A stretch of DNA of 64,000 nucleotides from the NCBI GenBank assembly GCA_023435225.1, contig JAEYRX010000046.1, positions 1 through 64,000 of the forward strand, given 5' to 3'. Position numbers and translations under genes: made by a program. Of this stretch, positions 1 to 10,100 are shown in pieces. This DNA comes from Bacillota bacterium. Lineage in GTDB: Bacteria; Bacillota; UBA4882; UBA8346. Each line of letters opens with the position of its first letter. The first letter of the stretch is position 1. A model generated the notes under the pieces. The model saw nothing but the letters and a program-made list of their open reading frames with translations, had not been told where the DNA came from and did no database searches.

Positions 1-1
1 A

Positions 2-106
2 AAGAATGATGGTTACCCTGGTATTAAAGTTTTATGGAGAGGTTTTCATCGTTTTTACAACTCCTTAGAAACTTTATCAGCATTGGATTTGTCCCCTTTT
101 TCTTAA
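2..106 (+). pseudogene. C-terminal tail of a gene cut by the window edge, possibly an IS4-type transposase
   Basis: An open frame runs in from the window start and stops at TAA 104-106, giving about 34 residues. The tail contains GYPGIKVLWRGFHRFYN, which resembles the tryptophan/arginine-rich C-terminus of some IS4-type DDE transposases. This is a memory-based resemblance only. Because the 5' part lies outside the window it cannot be told whether the gene is intact. Confidence 0.3.
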
Positions 107-206
107 AAAGATGTGGGTAATGGTAAGTCCAGGGACAAAGGGTCTGGTTTTAGGCTTATTTCAATAATTAAAAGTTAAAATTTAATTTTTAAAGGAGGTA
201 ACAACA

Positions 207-695
207 ATGAGGCCTTCTAAGGAAGAGTATTATTTGAACCTCGCCAGTCAGGTGGCGGAACGGGGGACTTGTTTACGGCGGAAATTCGGGGCGGTGATAG
301 TCCGGGATGATCAGATTATCAGTACCGGATATGTCGGAGCTCCCAGGGGGACGGTCAACTGTTGCGATCTGGGTTATTGTCCGAGAGAAGAGGCTAAGAT
401 ACCTCCGGGTGAACGTTATGAGCTATGCCGCTCGGTTCATGCCGAAGCCAACGCGATAATTCATGCCGACCGGTTGAATATGCTGGACGCAACTCTTTAT
501 TTAGCTTGTATTGATGCTAAAACAGGCCAATTCGTCTCCGGAACCAAACCTTGCAAGATGTGTACTCGATGGATTATTAACGCCGGGATTAAAAACGTTA
601 TCGTCAGAGAAGAACCGGGCCGTTACACCGAATATACAGTGGCTGACTGGGTTTGGGAAGAGAATATTAATTTGAATGAGGCGAAGGGATACTGA
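207..695 (+). CDS. dCMP deaminase / ComEB-family cytidine deaminase
   Basis: Zinc-dependent deaminase of 162 residues, the usual size for deoxycytidylate deaminase, which converts dCMP to dUMP for thymidylate synthesis in the cytosol. The catalytic HAE motif is at residues 78-80 and the second zinc motif PCKMC at 115-119 (C116, C119). The Cys-rich stretch around residues 52-58 (CCDLGYC) is typical of the dCMP deaminase/ComEB branch. A strong AAAGGAGG site about 8 bases before the ATG fixes the start. It stands alone, with about 180 bases of A+T-rich sequence before the next gene. A ComEB role in competence is possible but no comE neighbours are present. Confidence 0.92.
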   Translation: MRPSKEEYYLNLASQVAERGTCLRRKFGAVIVRDDQIISTGYVGAPRGTVNCCDLGYCPREEAKIPPGERYELCRSVHAEANAIIHADRLNMLDATLYLACIDAKTGQFVSGTKPCKMCTRWIINAGIKNVIVREEPGRYTEYTVADWVWEENINLNEAKGY

Positions 696-877
696 ATAGG
701 CAACAGGTAATAGGCATTAGGCAAAAGTTAAAAAGACTATTTTCATGGATATAATCATGATGTCTAGAATGTAATTTAGTATTATGTATATTCTTTGTTA
801 AAATGCAGGATTTTTAATTTGGGTTTGTCGAATTTTCATCCATATTTATCAGATTTAGTTGGAAGGAGAGAAATTTT

Positions 878-1948
878 TTGACACATAAGATTACTTTGGT
901 TCCCGGAGACGGGACCGGACCGGAACTAACGGAAGCCGCCCGTCGAGTTATTGATGCGACCGGAGCTAAAATCGATTGGGAAGTTCACGACGCCGGGATA
1001 GATGTAATGGAGAAATATGGTACACCACTCCCGGAACAAGTATTGGAATCAATCCGCCGCAATAAAGTGGCGCTGAAAGGACCTATTACCACTCCGATCG
1101 GTACTGGTTTTCGTAGTGTTAACGTGGCTTTGCGTCATGCTTTAAATTTATACGCCTGTGTGCGGCCATGTAAGTCATATCCAGGAGTTCGTTCCCGGTA
1201 TGAGAATATCGATGTAGTAATGATCCGGGAAAACACTGAAGATTTGTATGCTGGGGTTGAATTTGATCTGGATACTCCGGAGGCCAAACAGATTATTAGC
1301 ATGGCTAAAGGCAAAATCCGGGACGACTCGGCAATTTCAATTAAACCATTGTCCATCACCGGCTGCCGGAAAATTGTTAAATATGCTTTTGATTATGCGG
1401 TTCAGAATAATCGGAAAAAGGTAACCGCGGTTGCTAAGGCTAATATTATGAAATATACCGATGGTCTCTTTTACCGGGTTGCCCGGGAAGTAGCCAAGGA
1501 TTACGAAGGTAAGATTGGTTATGAGGAAGTATTGGTCGATGCCATGTGCATGCAATTGGTCCAACGGCCGGAGGCCTTTGATGTAATGGTAATGCCTAAT
1601 CTATATGGCGATATTTTGTCGGATCTCTGCGCCGGTTTGGTTGGAGGTCTTGGAGTAGCCCCAGGAGCCAATATCGGTGATGGGGTTGCCTTGTTTGAAC
1701 CGACTCACGGTTCGGCGCCAAAGTATAAAGGAATGAATAAAGTGAATCCGACCGCTTTGATTCTCTCAGGAATGCTGATGTTAAGGTATATTGGAGAACA
1801 GGAAGCGGCTGACCGCTTGGAGAAAGCTGTAGCGGCGGTAATAGCCGATAATAAAGACGTTACTTATGATATGAAAGCCGATCGGAATGATCCGACTGCG
1901 GTGGGTACTAAGGAAATGGCCGATGCGATTATTGCGAAAATGAAATAA
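878..1948 (+). CDS. NAD-dependent isocitrate dehydrogenase family (isocitrate/homoisocitrate/isopropylmalate dehydrogenase)
   Basis: Oxidative decarboxylase of the isocitrate/isopropylmalate dehydrogenase family, 356 residues, full length. GDGTGPE is at residues 10-16, the substrate helix SVNVALR at 80-86 and ENTEDLYAG at 118-126. A C-terminal HGSAPK motif fits NAD rather than NADP binding. The S-x-N-x-x-LR helix is that of isocitrate and homoisocitrate dehydrogenases, not of LeuB. Supplying 2-oxoglutarate is the most likely role. The start is TTG, with GGAAGGAGAG just upstream. It is followed immediately by a strong hairpin terminator, so it is a single-gene unit. Confidence 0.88.
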   Translation: MTHKITLVPGDGTGPELTEAARRVIDATGAKIDWEVHDAGIDVMEKYGTPLPEQVLESIRRNKVALKGPITTPIGTGFRSVNVALRHALNLYACVRPCKSYPGVRSRYENIDVVMIRENTEDLYAGVEFDLDTPEAKQIISMAKGKIRDDSAISIKPLSITGCRKIVKYAFDYAVQNNRKKVTAVAKANIMKYTDGLFYRVAREVAKDYEGKIGYEEVLVDAMCMQLVQRPEAFDVMVMPNLYGDILSDLCAGLVGGLGVAPGANIGDGVALFEPTHGSAPKYKGMNKVNPTALILSGMLMLRYIGEQEAADRLEKAVAAVIADNKDVTYDMKADRNDPTAVGTKEMADAIIAKMK

Positions 1949-1954
1949 ATTATT

Positions 1955-1990
1955 AAACCCGGTAGATACAAACTACCGGGTTTAGTTTTT
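1955..1990 (+). terminator. Rho-independent terminator after the isocitrate dehydrogenase gene
   Basis: AAACCCGGTAG (1955-1965) pairs perfectly with CTACCGGGTTT (1973-1983) around a 7-base loop, followed by AGTTTTT. It lies between convergent genes and could serve both. Confidence 0.88.
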
Positions 1991-2005
1991 AGATTATTTT
2001 TCCGT

Positions 2006-2446
2006 TTATTCGGGAGAACGATCCAAAACTCGCCATAGAGCTCCAAAGAAGGCAAACAAAGTATAAAAGAAGAGCAGAGAACCGATCATCAGCCAGGTTT
2101 TATTTTGGCCGACCGGATTGGTCTGAGCGCAATAGGCTGTGTAAAAATAGAACATAGTAAAGTAAACCAGGGAACTTAGGGATAATTTAGCCAAAAACAG
2201 GCCTTCTTTGAGCGGCATCGGTCGGGGTTTTAAGGGTTCCTGATCTTGAATTTTATTCAAAAAGGCCGGAACAGCCATGACTGAGGCGAAAAACTCGGCA
2301 AAAATTATTGCCAGTACAATGAGACCGGCTAAATAAATCTCTTTGAGGAATTTTTCCGGCAAATGATACGGCAAAGAAAGATAAATCCCGATAGCTCCCA
2401 AAATTGCAATAATTAAATCCCAGGGAATGGATTTGCGGTTGTTCAA
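2006..2446 (-). CDS. Small four-helix membrane protein of unknown function
   Basis: 146 residues with four likely membrane segments at about 10-27, 36-61, 86-107 and 117-139, a short basic N-terminus and a polar loop at 62-83 rich in Pro and Lys. No family was recognised. The ATG is preceded by GGAGGGATATT, a good ribosome site. It is convergent with the isocitrate dehydrogenase gene. The strong start signal and the uninterrupted hydrophobic pattern support a real gene. Confidence 0.7.
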   Translation of the reverse strand: MNNRKSIPWDLIIAILGAIGIYLSLPYHLPEKFLKEIYLAGLIVLAIIFAEFFASVMAVPAFLNKIQDQEPLKPRPMPLKEGLFLAKLSLSSLVYFTMFYFYTAYCAQTNPVGQNKTWLMIGSLLFFYTLFAFFGALWRVLDRSPE

Positions 2447-2538
2447 TAATATCCCTCCAAAGCTATTTAAAATTGAGAATTGATTATTAAATCCCCCTTC
2501 TTAAGTATATCATCCATCTTTTTCTGCGACAATTCTAT

Positions 2539-2705
2539 TTGATTATTCAACTTTCGCACCTCAAAAAAACCTTGCGGTAAAGTCATATCAATTAAAATCA
2601 AATTTTGAAAATATCGAACGATTTAACGATTTTTCAAAATTTGGTGTCCATAAACTATTGACTTTACTGCATTAAAATATAGGTGCGAAAGTTGTATTGA
2701 TTATT
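2539..2705. mobile_element. MITE-like element copy A with 9-bp target duplication
   Basis: Terminal inverted repeats CAACTTTCGCACCT (2548-2561) and AGGTGCGAAAGTTG (2681-2694) match perfectly over 14 bp. Further in, GTAAAGTCA (2577-2585) pairs with TGACTTTAC (2660-2668), and a central AT-rich palindrome contains GAAAAATCGTTAAA on the minus strand. TTGATTATT occurs directly outside both ends (2539-2547 and 2697-2705), as expected for a transposition target duplication. There is no coding capacity. It is related to the elements at 51.6 and 60.6 kb. Confidence 0.75.
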
Positions 2706-2788
2706 AATATTCCTAGTAAAAAAACAGGGAATTCTGATAAAACTACAGAATGAGTAGAAGAAAATATCGCTTTTGGTGAGAGGTTTAC

Positions 2789-3877
2789 ATGAATCAAATC
2801 GTCAATAATGGTTTTGAGTCGTGTGTATTATTGATCAATCCGACCAGGTATCCGCAATACATCAAGATTTTGAAACGGTTATTAAAGAAAACGGTTATTC
2901 CAGTGGTTATCGAAAGTAAAAGCAAATCGCATTTTATCGAAATGGTGCATGAGTTTTATAATGGTCCCTACAGTTATCTGTTGGTCTGGGGAGGAGACGG
3001 TACGGCCCATGATGCGATAAATGCCATGATGAATGCCGCTAACCACAGTGAAGTAAAACGGAAAAAGGCGATTGGGTTTTTAAGAGGCGGTTCAGGTAAT
3101 GGTATTCAAGACTCATATGAAGTGCCTTATTCAATCGGGAAACAGTTAAGTATTTATGCCGAAAGTATGAGAAATGAATATACTATAAAAGTCGACCTTT
3201 TAAAGATTCATCATAATAATCAGGTTTACTATGGGCAATTAGTAGGGTTGGGGTTTGACACCGAGGTATTGAGATTAAGAGATGCTCAAAAAGTAATCCG
3301 TGACGGGAATATCAAATCCGGATTATTTAATTATGTTCATTCAGCTATGGTTACTTTTTTTAAAAACGATCTAAAATCGGGTAAATACTACAATTTAAAT
3401 ATTCGAGATGGGAAATATGCCCTCCGGGGAACCAGGACCAATGCGGAGTTTCCGGTAGAGTCATTGCAATTAAGCGTTAATTCGCCGATGATTGAGGTAG
3501 GTACCAGACCTTACTATGGAAAACTATTTAAAATCTGTCCTGATGTAGTATGTAATGACGGTAATATGGACCTTTATTTGTTTAATTTTGAAACAAAATT
3601 AGCAGTAGCCAGATATATGGTTTCCCTCTGGAACGGTTGGCACCATAAGATTAATAAACGGTTTGCCCGGAAAGACAAACCGTTAATCCATCGTTTCGAG
3701 ATTAAACAGCTGGAGATAGAGGCGGGAGAACAGTTTGATTTTCATATCGACGGGGAGTTTAAGACCAATGATATTCCGGAGAACGATAAGTACTCAATAA
3801 CAATTGAAGTAGTCCCTCAAGCTATTTCGTTTATCGTTCCCCGGACATTTTATAAAAAGTTTCATCCGTTTGATTAA
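2789..3877 (+). CDS. Diacylglycerol/sphingosine kinase-like lipid kinase
   Basis: Lipid kinase of the DAGK catalytic-domain family, 362 residues, somewhat longer than YegS/BmrU-type enzymes (about 300). GGDGT, the nucleotide-binding loop, is at residues 68-72 and GGSGNG at 100-105. The C-terminal half carries the family's beta-sandwich, including HIDGEF near the end. The likely reaction is ATP-dependent phosphorylation of a diacylglycerol or related lipid at the inner face of the membrane. The substrate cannot be told from sequence. It starts at ATG after a GTGAGAGG-like site and converges with the exported-protein operon to its right. Confidence 0.85.
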   Translation: MNQIVNNGFESCVLLINPTRYPQYIKILKRLLKKTVIPVVIESKSKSHFIEMVHEFYNGPYSYLLVWGGDGTAHDAINAMMNAANHSEVKRKKAIGFLRGGSGNGIQDSYEVPYSIGKQLSIYAESMRNEYTIKVDLLKIHHNNQVYYGQLVGLGFDTEVLRLRDAQKVIRDGNIKSGLFNYVHSAMVTFFKNDLKSGKYYNLNIRDGKYALRGTRTNAEFPVESLQLSVNSPMIEVGTRPYYGKLFKICPDVVCNDGNMDLYLFNFETKLAVARYMVSLWNGWHHKINKRFARKDKPLIHRFEIKQLEIEAGEQFDFHIDGEFKTNDIPENDKYSITIEVVPQAISFIVPRTFYKKFHPFD

Positions 3878-3883
3878 CTCTTT

Positions 3884-4459
3884 TTATTCACTGCGCTTAT
3901 ATCCGGCCGGAATCTCAAATAACGCCGCCGCCGGTTTTTCCTGACGAAACTCGGTAGCTTCCATGATCTGGACGATTTTACCGTTTTCAATGCTTTCAGT
4001 TTTTAAAATGACATTTATATCTTGGGCAACAACAATGATATTGGACCAACCGTCACCTTCCGTTTCATACATATCGCAGGAGTAACCTAAAAGCTTCGTC
4101 TCGCCGGTTTTTTTGAATTCATTGAAGTCGGTAATATAATACTCATTTATTGCCCGCTCCCAGGGGCCTTGAGCTAAAGCGGTTTCAGTATAGGTTTTAA
4201 AACCAGGGTCCAATAACCAAACCAGACCCTTATCTTTTCGCATGATTTTGATGGTGTTTACCGCGCCGGCGCCTGAAAGATAATCAGCCCGGTATTTGTT
4301 ACCGTTGCGCAGATAGTATTTTATGGTTCGAAAGAGTGTCCCGTCCGGATTTTTAAATGTGTAAACAAGGGTATAGTCTTGTGGCGGCGCCGCCCAGGTT
4401 ATGGCAGAACCTAATAGTAATCCGATCAATACCAACCAAATCAACTTCATTTTCAACAT
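3884..4459 (-). CDS. Exported LolA-fold/DUF4412-like protein
   Basis: 191 residues with a signal peptide (hydrophobic core about residues 6-20, cleavage probably after AWA near 24). The mature part is beta-rich with alternating polar and hydrophobic residues and a motif series (KYRADY, KIMRKDKGLVWLL) that resembles the LolA-like/DUF4412 fold of periplasmic lipoprotein-binding proteins. The start is ATG after AAAGGAGAT. It is the last gene of a minus-strand group of exported proteins. Its role is probably in the periplasm; binding of lipoprotein or lipid is inference only. Confidence 0.65.
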   Translation of the reverse strand: MLKMKLIWLVLIGLLLGSAITWAAPPQDYTLVYTFKNPDGTLFRTIKYYLRNGNKYRADYLSGAGAVNTIKIMRKDKGLVWLLDPGFKTYTETALAQGPWERAINEYYITDFNEFKKTGETKLLGYSCDMYETEGDGWSNIIVVAQDINVILKTESIENGKIVQIMEATEFRQEKPAAALFEIPAGYKRSE

Positions 4460-4497
4460 TTTAAATCTCCTTTACCTAAAAATGATTTCTTAAACTG

Positions 4498-5076
4498 CTA
4501 TTTCAATTGAAAACATTTACGAATTATATCCCGTTCACCGACAAAGTCGGTTATTTTAATACTTAAAATACCATTATTCACTTGTTTAATGATTCTAGCC
4601 CGGTAAAAAGTAATCTGCGTTGCTTCATCTTTGGCGCCTTCACCGTTAAAATGCATTCCCTGGTACCAATAAATCACCCCTCCGCCCGGAATGACTTCTT
4701 TACCGATAAAAGTATTGTTCGGATTAGTTTGCGATTGTGATTCCTTCTCGGCATTTTGTTGCGCTTCATTCCACATCATCGATAAATATGAGGAATCGGT
4801 AATTTCCGTATATCCAAGCAGTAATTCCGAAAATTCAGGGGTCACGAAGGGTTTCGGCAACTGATTAACTTTTCGGGCCACGATATTGGTGCCAGTAAAC
4901 ATGCCTACATTTTGGGTGGATGAATATTTTTCATCAATCACAAATCCGGTCGGAATAAATGGCGTCAACAATTTCGGGGTAGTAAACGCCGCCGACATAA
5001 TACTGAGACTGAAAAATAATGTAAATAACAGGCCACAAACCGTAAAAATTAAAAATGAATGTCTAATTTTCAGCAT
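4498..5076 (-). CDS. Exported protein of unknown function
   Basis: 192 residues starting with a basic stretch and a long hydrophobic segment (about 8-30) that is either a signal peptide or a membrane anchor. The mature region has no motif recognised here; it contains a Gln/Asn-rich patch near residues 105-125. The ATG is preceded by GGAGGAGAG. It sits 38 bases upstream of the LolA-like gene and downstream of the OmpA remnant, and so appears to belong to one exported-protein operon. Confidence 0.65.
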   Translation of the reverse strand: MLKIRHSFLIFTVCGLLFTLFFSLSIMSAAFTTPKLLTPFIPTGFVIDEKYSSTQNVGMFTGTNIVARKVNQLPKPFVTPEFSELLLGYTEITDSSYLSMMWNEAQQNAEKESQSQTNPNNTFIGKEVIPGGGVIYWYQGMHFNGEGAKDEATQITFYRARIIKQVNNGILSIKITDFVGERDIIRKCFQLK

Positions 5077-5111
5077 TTTCTCTCCTCCAAATAAATGTAT
5101 TTTTAAACCGG

Positions 5112-5285
5112 CTATTGTTCTACCAACTCTACCCGACGATTTTTAGACCGACCTTCCTCGGTCAGATTAGAAGCGACCGGAGTCACCGGACCGACGTCGC
5201 AGGGCTGTAACCGGGAGGCATAATAATTAGAGGTTATGATTCTATGATTTGGCCGTTGAGGCACTATTTCATCTATTCCGCCCAT
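5112..5285 (-). pseudogene. OmpA-family C-terminal fragment
   Basis: Reading the minus strand from 5285 gives about 57 residues ending NLTEEGRSKNRRVELVEQ before a TAG at 5112-5114. The sequence ASRLQ...PVASN..EEGR.KNRRVEL is the classical end of the OmpA peptidoglycan-binding domain. The rest of the domain, including the LSxxRA helix, is missing; the upstream part of this frame does not resemble OmpA and runs into a stop inside the neighbouring gene. The simplest reading is a deletion remnant of an OmpA-type protein next to the exported Ig-like protein. Confidence 0.6.
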
Positions 5286-6904
5286 TCCACCTCAAGCTCG
5301 ACATAGCTTGGGTAGGGGAGATTTAAATTCGCTCTCCAATTGCTCCCAAAAAGCTTCATACCGTTAAATACATTAGAGGAACTACCGGGGGTAAAGTTAA
5401 CATTTGGCGATTGTTTGGCGTTTCCATCAATTATCCACAGTACGAAAGAAGATTGAGAGATATTTTTCACCGAGGTGATCTTCGCGTTCATCGGTCCCGC
5501 AAAATTAGCACCTCCGATATAATAGTTTGCCGCCCAGTTCGGGTCAGTTTGATTGGTTGATTTGATCAAAAGAACCTTCAACTTACCATTTTTTGGTGCC
5601 GATACAGTGACCGGAATTTGGCTGAAAATCTGCGGAATAGTTACACCTTCCACCCTGATTAAGTACAATTGGGCTGTTGGAAAAGACGGAGGACTCCAAC
5701 TATTGCAAATACCTTGGGTGACGGGAACAATTGTCTCAAAAACCGACGATCCGTTAGCTGCCACTAAAACTTTTACCTTGACCATGCCAATATTTCCAAC
5801 ATAGTTCCATCGGATGGGGACAACCGCACCCTGCTGGACGGATGCTCCTGAGGTTGGTTGGGTAATGGTGATGGATGGTTTGGATACAGTTATCGTAGTT
5901 TTACTGGAAATCTGCTTATTTTGCACACTTGTCACTGTGATAGCATATTGTTGGTCAATCACAGAAATCGGAGGCTTCCAGTCATACCCACCCTGTCCTC
6001 CATTTCCGGCGGAGATTTGATTGTTGAAGACCGGTGTACCACCTGCCACCGGTGCAATCATAACCGTTACAGTTGAACCGATGTTTCCGGTATAGGTCCA
6101 CTTGATGGGAATGTTCGCATCCGGCTTATAACTCGTTCCTTGAGCCGGTTGGGTAATTGTGATGGTAGGCATTGGGACGTTAAGCGTGAAGAAGCCAACA
6201 CCCCCTACAGGATTAGGTTTACTATTGTCGGCCGTATAGGCCGCAATACGCAAATTGGTTGAATTTGACTGCGGTGTCGGCACCGTAAAGTTCGTTACAC
6301 AAACTTCACAAGAAATACTGTCTTTGATAAGGTAACTATTAAAGTTATCTTCCAAGACCAACTTTAAAGGACCGGGGGTTCCGGTATAGGTCCACTTGAC
6401 AGATTGCATCGAACCGGTCGACAAGGTTTCGCCACCCTTCGGCTCGTAAAATGTCACTGTGGAGCGGCGGATATAGACTGTTTGGCGGGCTTCTAAGTTG
6501 GTAAAATTTTTACTAGTAACCCGTACTTCAAATTCGGCGGTAGTGGACAGGTTCCAGGGAACCTTGTAGGTCACCTCGGTACCGCTAACATTGCTTTGGA
6601 TGGTTCTAACCAGAGTATTGGTAGATTTTGACCAAAGAGTAACATCAACCGGGCCTAATTCTCTATTTAAGTTTCCCCTACCGGTCCAGGAAATGAGCTG
6701 ACTCGAATTCTGATACCAATCCGCTCCGCTCTTCGGAGAAATTATCGTGATTTTACCTTCAATTGATTTCTTGGCATCCGGATTAATATTTTGGCCGATA
6801 GCAGGCTCTTTGATAATTGCCATCTGCGCTGTACATGTCAGGAAAACCGTTCCTATAAAAAATGCCAATATAAAAATACTGAATCTTTTATTAATAATTC
6901 GCAT
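5273..6904 (-). CDS. Exported multi-domain Ig-like protein (Kre9/KNH-type repeats)
   Basis: 543 residues with an N-terminal signal peptide (about 1-27) and four tandem Ig-like units, each opening with an ITxxxP.xG pattern and a central tryptophan motif: ISWTG, VKWTYTG, IKWTYTG and IRWNYVG. They occupy roughly residues 50-145, 150-240, 245-340 and 343-435. This pattern is that of the Kre9/KNH-like Ser/Thr-rich domain found in many bacterial surface proteins. A distinct C-terminal domain of about 100 residues follows. The function is likely extracytoplasmic and structural or adhesive. It is the first gene of the minus-strand group and is transcribed away from the large regulator at 7112. Confidence 0.75.
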   Translation of the reverse strand: MRIINKRFSIFILAFFIGTVFLTCTAQMAIIKEPAIGQNINPDAKKSIEGKITIISPKSGADWYQNSSQLISWTGRGNLNRELGPVDVTLWSKSTNTLVRTIQSNVSGTEVTYKVPWNLSTTAEFEVRVTSKNFTNLEARQTVYIRRSTVTFYEPKGGETLSTGSMQSVKWTYTGTPGPLKLVLEDNFNSYLIKDSISCEVCVTNFTVPTPQSNSTNLRIAAYTADNSKPNPVGGVGFFTLNVPMPTITITQPAQGTSYKPDANIPIKWTYTGNIGSTVTVMIAPVAGGTPVFNNQISAGNGGQGGYDWKPPISVIDQQYAITVTSVQNKQISSKTTITVSKPSITITQPTSGASVQQGAVVPIRWNYVGNIGMVKVKVLVAANGSSVFETIVPVTQGICNSWSPPSFPTAQLYLIRVEGVTIPQIFSQIPVTVSAPKNGKLKVLLIKSTNQTDPNWAANYYIGGANFAGPMNAKITSVKNISQSSFVLWIIDGNAKQSPNVNFTPGSSSNVFNGMKLFGSNWRANLNLPYPSYVELEVEWAE

Positions 6905-7111
6905 GGGTTATCTTTTTTATCCTCCTAATAGGTTAATCTCTTTTATCATAACAATAATTAATCAACAAATTCTCAACATTTACTCAAAGGTTTCCGGGAG
7001 AAAGTATTGAATATTTACATATAGAATTAAACAGATGATAAAACAGCGATTTTAAAAGAGAAAAATTTCTTTAACCTATATTTACAAACTGAAAATAAGT
7101 AGGTAATAAAA

Positions 7112-10100
7112 ATGGTCGAAATCTTACTTGCCAAACTATTGCCGCCGAGAGTAGGCAAAGGAATTATCAACCGGCCCCGGCTGATAAACCTTCTCAAAGG
7201 GTTTGAAGAGCGAAAATTAACCTTGATCCAGGCGCCTGCCGGCTACGGGAAAACCGTTTTAATGCTCCAATTGGCAACTGAGACGAGACGGTCATTGGCC
7301 TGGTTTCAATTAGATATTTACGATAATGATCCGGCGGTTTTTTTACAATATTTAATAACCGGTATTCGTTCTCATATTCCTGAGTTCGGTATTCAAGCTG
7401 AGCAGCTTATCGAAGAAGGAAACACCGAAAACTTTTTACGGTTAATAGTTACAGCTATAGTTAATGAAATCTCCCAACACGCTGATTATCAGTTACTACT
7501 GGCCTTCGATGATTATCAAGTAATCTCCGATCCTTTAATACAACGTTTCATGCAGGATTTTTTAGAACACCTTCCGGATTGTGTCCATGTAATGATTGCG
7601 AGCCGTACTTTACCTTCTTTAAATGTTTCACGATTGAAAACTCAGAGTGAGGTATTGAGCGTCGGGATAGAAGATTTACGCTTTACGGATGATGAAACAA
7701 ATGATTTTCTAGATAAAAGAACATTACAACTAACAAGCCTAAATCAGCAGTTACTAAAAGAAAAAATCAACGGCTGGCCAGCCGCGCTTAAACTATTGAC
7801 GGATGCGGCGATGAATGCCAATCTGCCTTTGCAAACCAACAGCGGTATGGCTGAGATATATACTTATTTGGCTAATGAGGTGTTGGAACAACAACCGGAT
7901 GAAATCAGGGATTTTTTACTTTCCACCGCAGTTTTGGAGACAATTAATCCGGAGAGCTGCAATTTATTATTGGAGCGTAACGACTCCGGGCCAATCTTGG
8001 ATTATTTGGAAAAACAGCAATTGTTTTTAATACCATTAGCGGGTCCGGAAAAAGCTTACCGCTATCACCAATTGTTTCGCGATTTTTTAATAGAGAGACT
8101 TGGCGAAAAAAAAGAACACTTATTACATAAAGCTGGGGAAATAGCTTTACAAAGCGGTAATTTGGATCAGGCAATTGAGTATTACCTTATAGCTGGAGTG
8201 GATCAGGATTTGCTTTCCTTACTAGAGAAGGCCGGCAAAGAAGCCTTCCGGCAAGGGCGCTGGCAGACGGTGGAACGCTGGTTAAGAATGCTTTCTTTGG
8301 AACAGATACTTGCCGATGAATGGCTATGTTTTTTTCAAGCCCAAATTAAAATCTATCAAGGCAAGCTAGACGAAGCCGAATTTTGGGTAGAAGGATCTCT
8401 AGATAAGTTTACAAAAAAGAAGGATACTACCGGCATCGCTGAATGTCAATTTCTACAAGCCCGTATTCTTAATGGACATGGCCGTAATAAAGAGAGTCTG
8501 GTAATTTTAGAAAAAGCTAATCCGGTTTTACAAGCAGAAACTAACATCCGTTTTGATTTACCGTTGGAGATGGCCTTTGCTTTATCTCGAATCGGGCGGT
8601 TTCAAGATGCAAACCAGTTGTTGAACCAAGCGCTTAAGACCGCCGATGCTTTAAAAGATTATTGGATTATGCCTCATTTATTGGAAGGGCTTGGAAATAC
8701 TTTCTATTGGATGGGGGACCATACCAATGCGCTCAAATGTTACCAAAAAGGAATTAAAATCTCACCCAATCAGATTTTACCTAATTATAATTTTCAAGAT
8801 TTCGTGGCCTCCATATATCAAGAGTGGGGCGAATTAGATTTAGCATTCGAATATGCACAGCGAAGTGTGACCATCAAAGAAAACTTAGGAATGATTGAGG
8901 CGTTGCCATCGGCTTACTATCAATTAGGGAATATATATATAGATTTTGGCGAGTTCAAAAAGGCTGAAACTTTCTATCGCAGAGGAATTGAATTAGCTGA
9001 AAATGGTGGAGAACGTCACTTTCTTTCCCTGAATAAAGCCTATCTAACCCGTTGTTTAGCCTTCCAAGGCCGATTGACCGAATCTTTAACAATCGCCGAA
9101 CAAGTTTTAGCGGAAGCCCAAACCCAATCCGAAACATTATTGGCATCCTGTCAGGTCATATGTGCCCCAACGTTTATTCAAAACGGTAATATACCTAAAG
9201 CCCAAAAAATGCTCATGGAAGCTTTACCCCGTTTAGAACAGTGGCAATTTGCCGTACCATTAAGTTATGGGTATGGTACTTTAGCCGTGCTTAATTTTAA
9301 AATGGGCAATCGGGAAAAAGCCGGTGAATTATCCCGTAAATTATTAGATTTAGCTGCCCGTAAAAATCTGGTCAGACTTTTTTTGACGATTGCCGAATAT
9401 CAAAGTATTCTCCGCTATGGAATGGAACACGGAATTGAAGTTTATTTCATTCAACGCCTTTTAGTTCGTTTGGGAAAAAGGGCGGTTTCTCTCCTGACTA
9501 ACCTGGCCGGGCATGAAGAACCGGAAGTCCGTAGGTCGGTTATAACCCCTTTGTGTGAAATCGGGACTGAAAATGCAGTTTCGATGTTGAAGAGATTGAG
9601 TGAAGATTCTAATCCAAGCGTACGTCAGTCGGCAGTAGAAGCTTTGGAGAGATTTGATCCGATCACTTCCGAGCTGCAATTAAAAACCAAAAGCAGTATT
9701 CTGGAAATAAAAACCTTAGGATCGCTCCGTATTTTTAAAGAAGGAACGGAAATATCGCCAATTAATTGGCGTACTTCTAAGACTCGTGATTTATTGGCCT
9801 TTTTAACTCACCAAAGAAATCCGGTTTACAAAGAAACTATCATTGAAGTACTTTGGCCCGATAATGAATTTAAAAAGGCGCAAGGTCTCTTTCATACCAG
9901 TTTATATTACCTGCGTCAAATTTTGGAGAAGATCGGATATCCTGATTTAATTGTATACCAAAACAAACAATATCAACTGGCTGCAAAACTGTTCTCCACT
10001 GATCGAACTCGATTTCAAAAATTAGTTATAGCTGGATTTAACGACGAGACTTCTCCGGAGAAAATCGCTGATTTTTTGGAACGGGCGGTAGCATTATATA

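Noticed and set aside
1135..1564. Minus-strand open frames inside the isocitrate dehydrogenase gene
   Set aside because: They lie wholly inside a well-supported gene and show no ribosome site or recognisable protein.
5553..6076. Plus-strand open frames opposite the Ig-like protein gene
   Set aside because: Low-complexity products opposite a gene with clear repeated domains; shadows of its codon bias.
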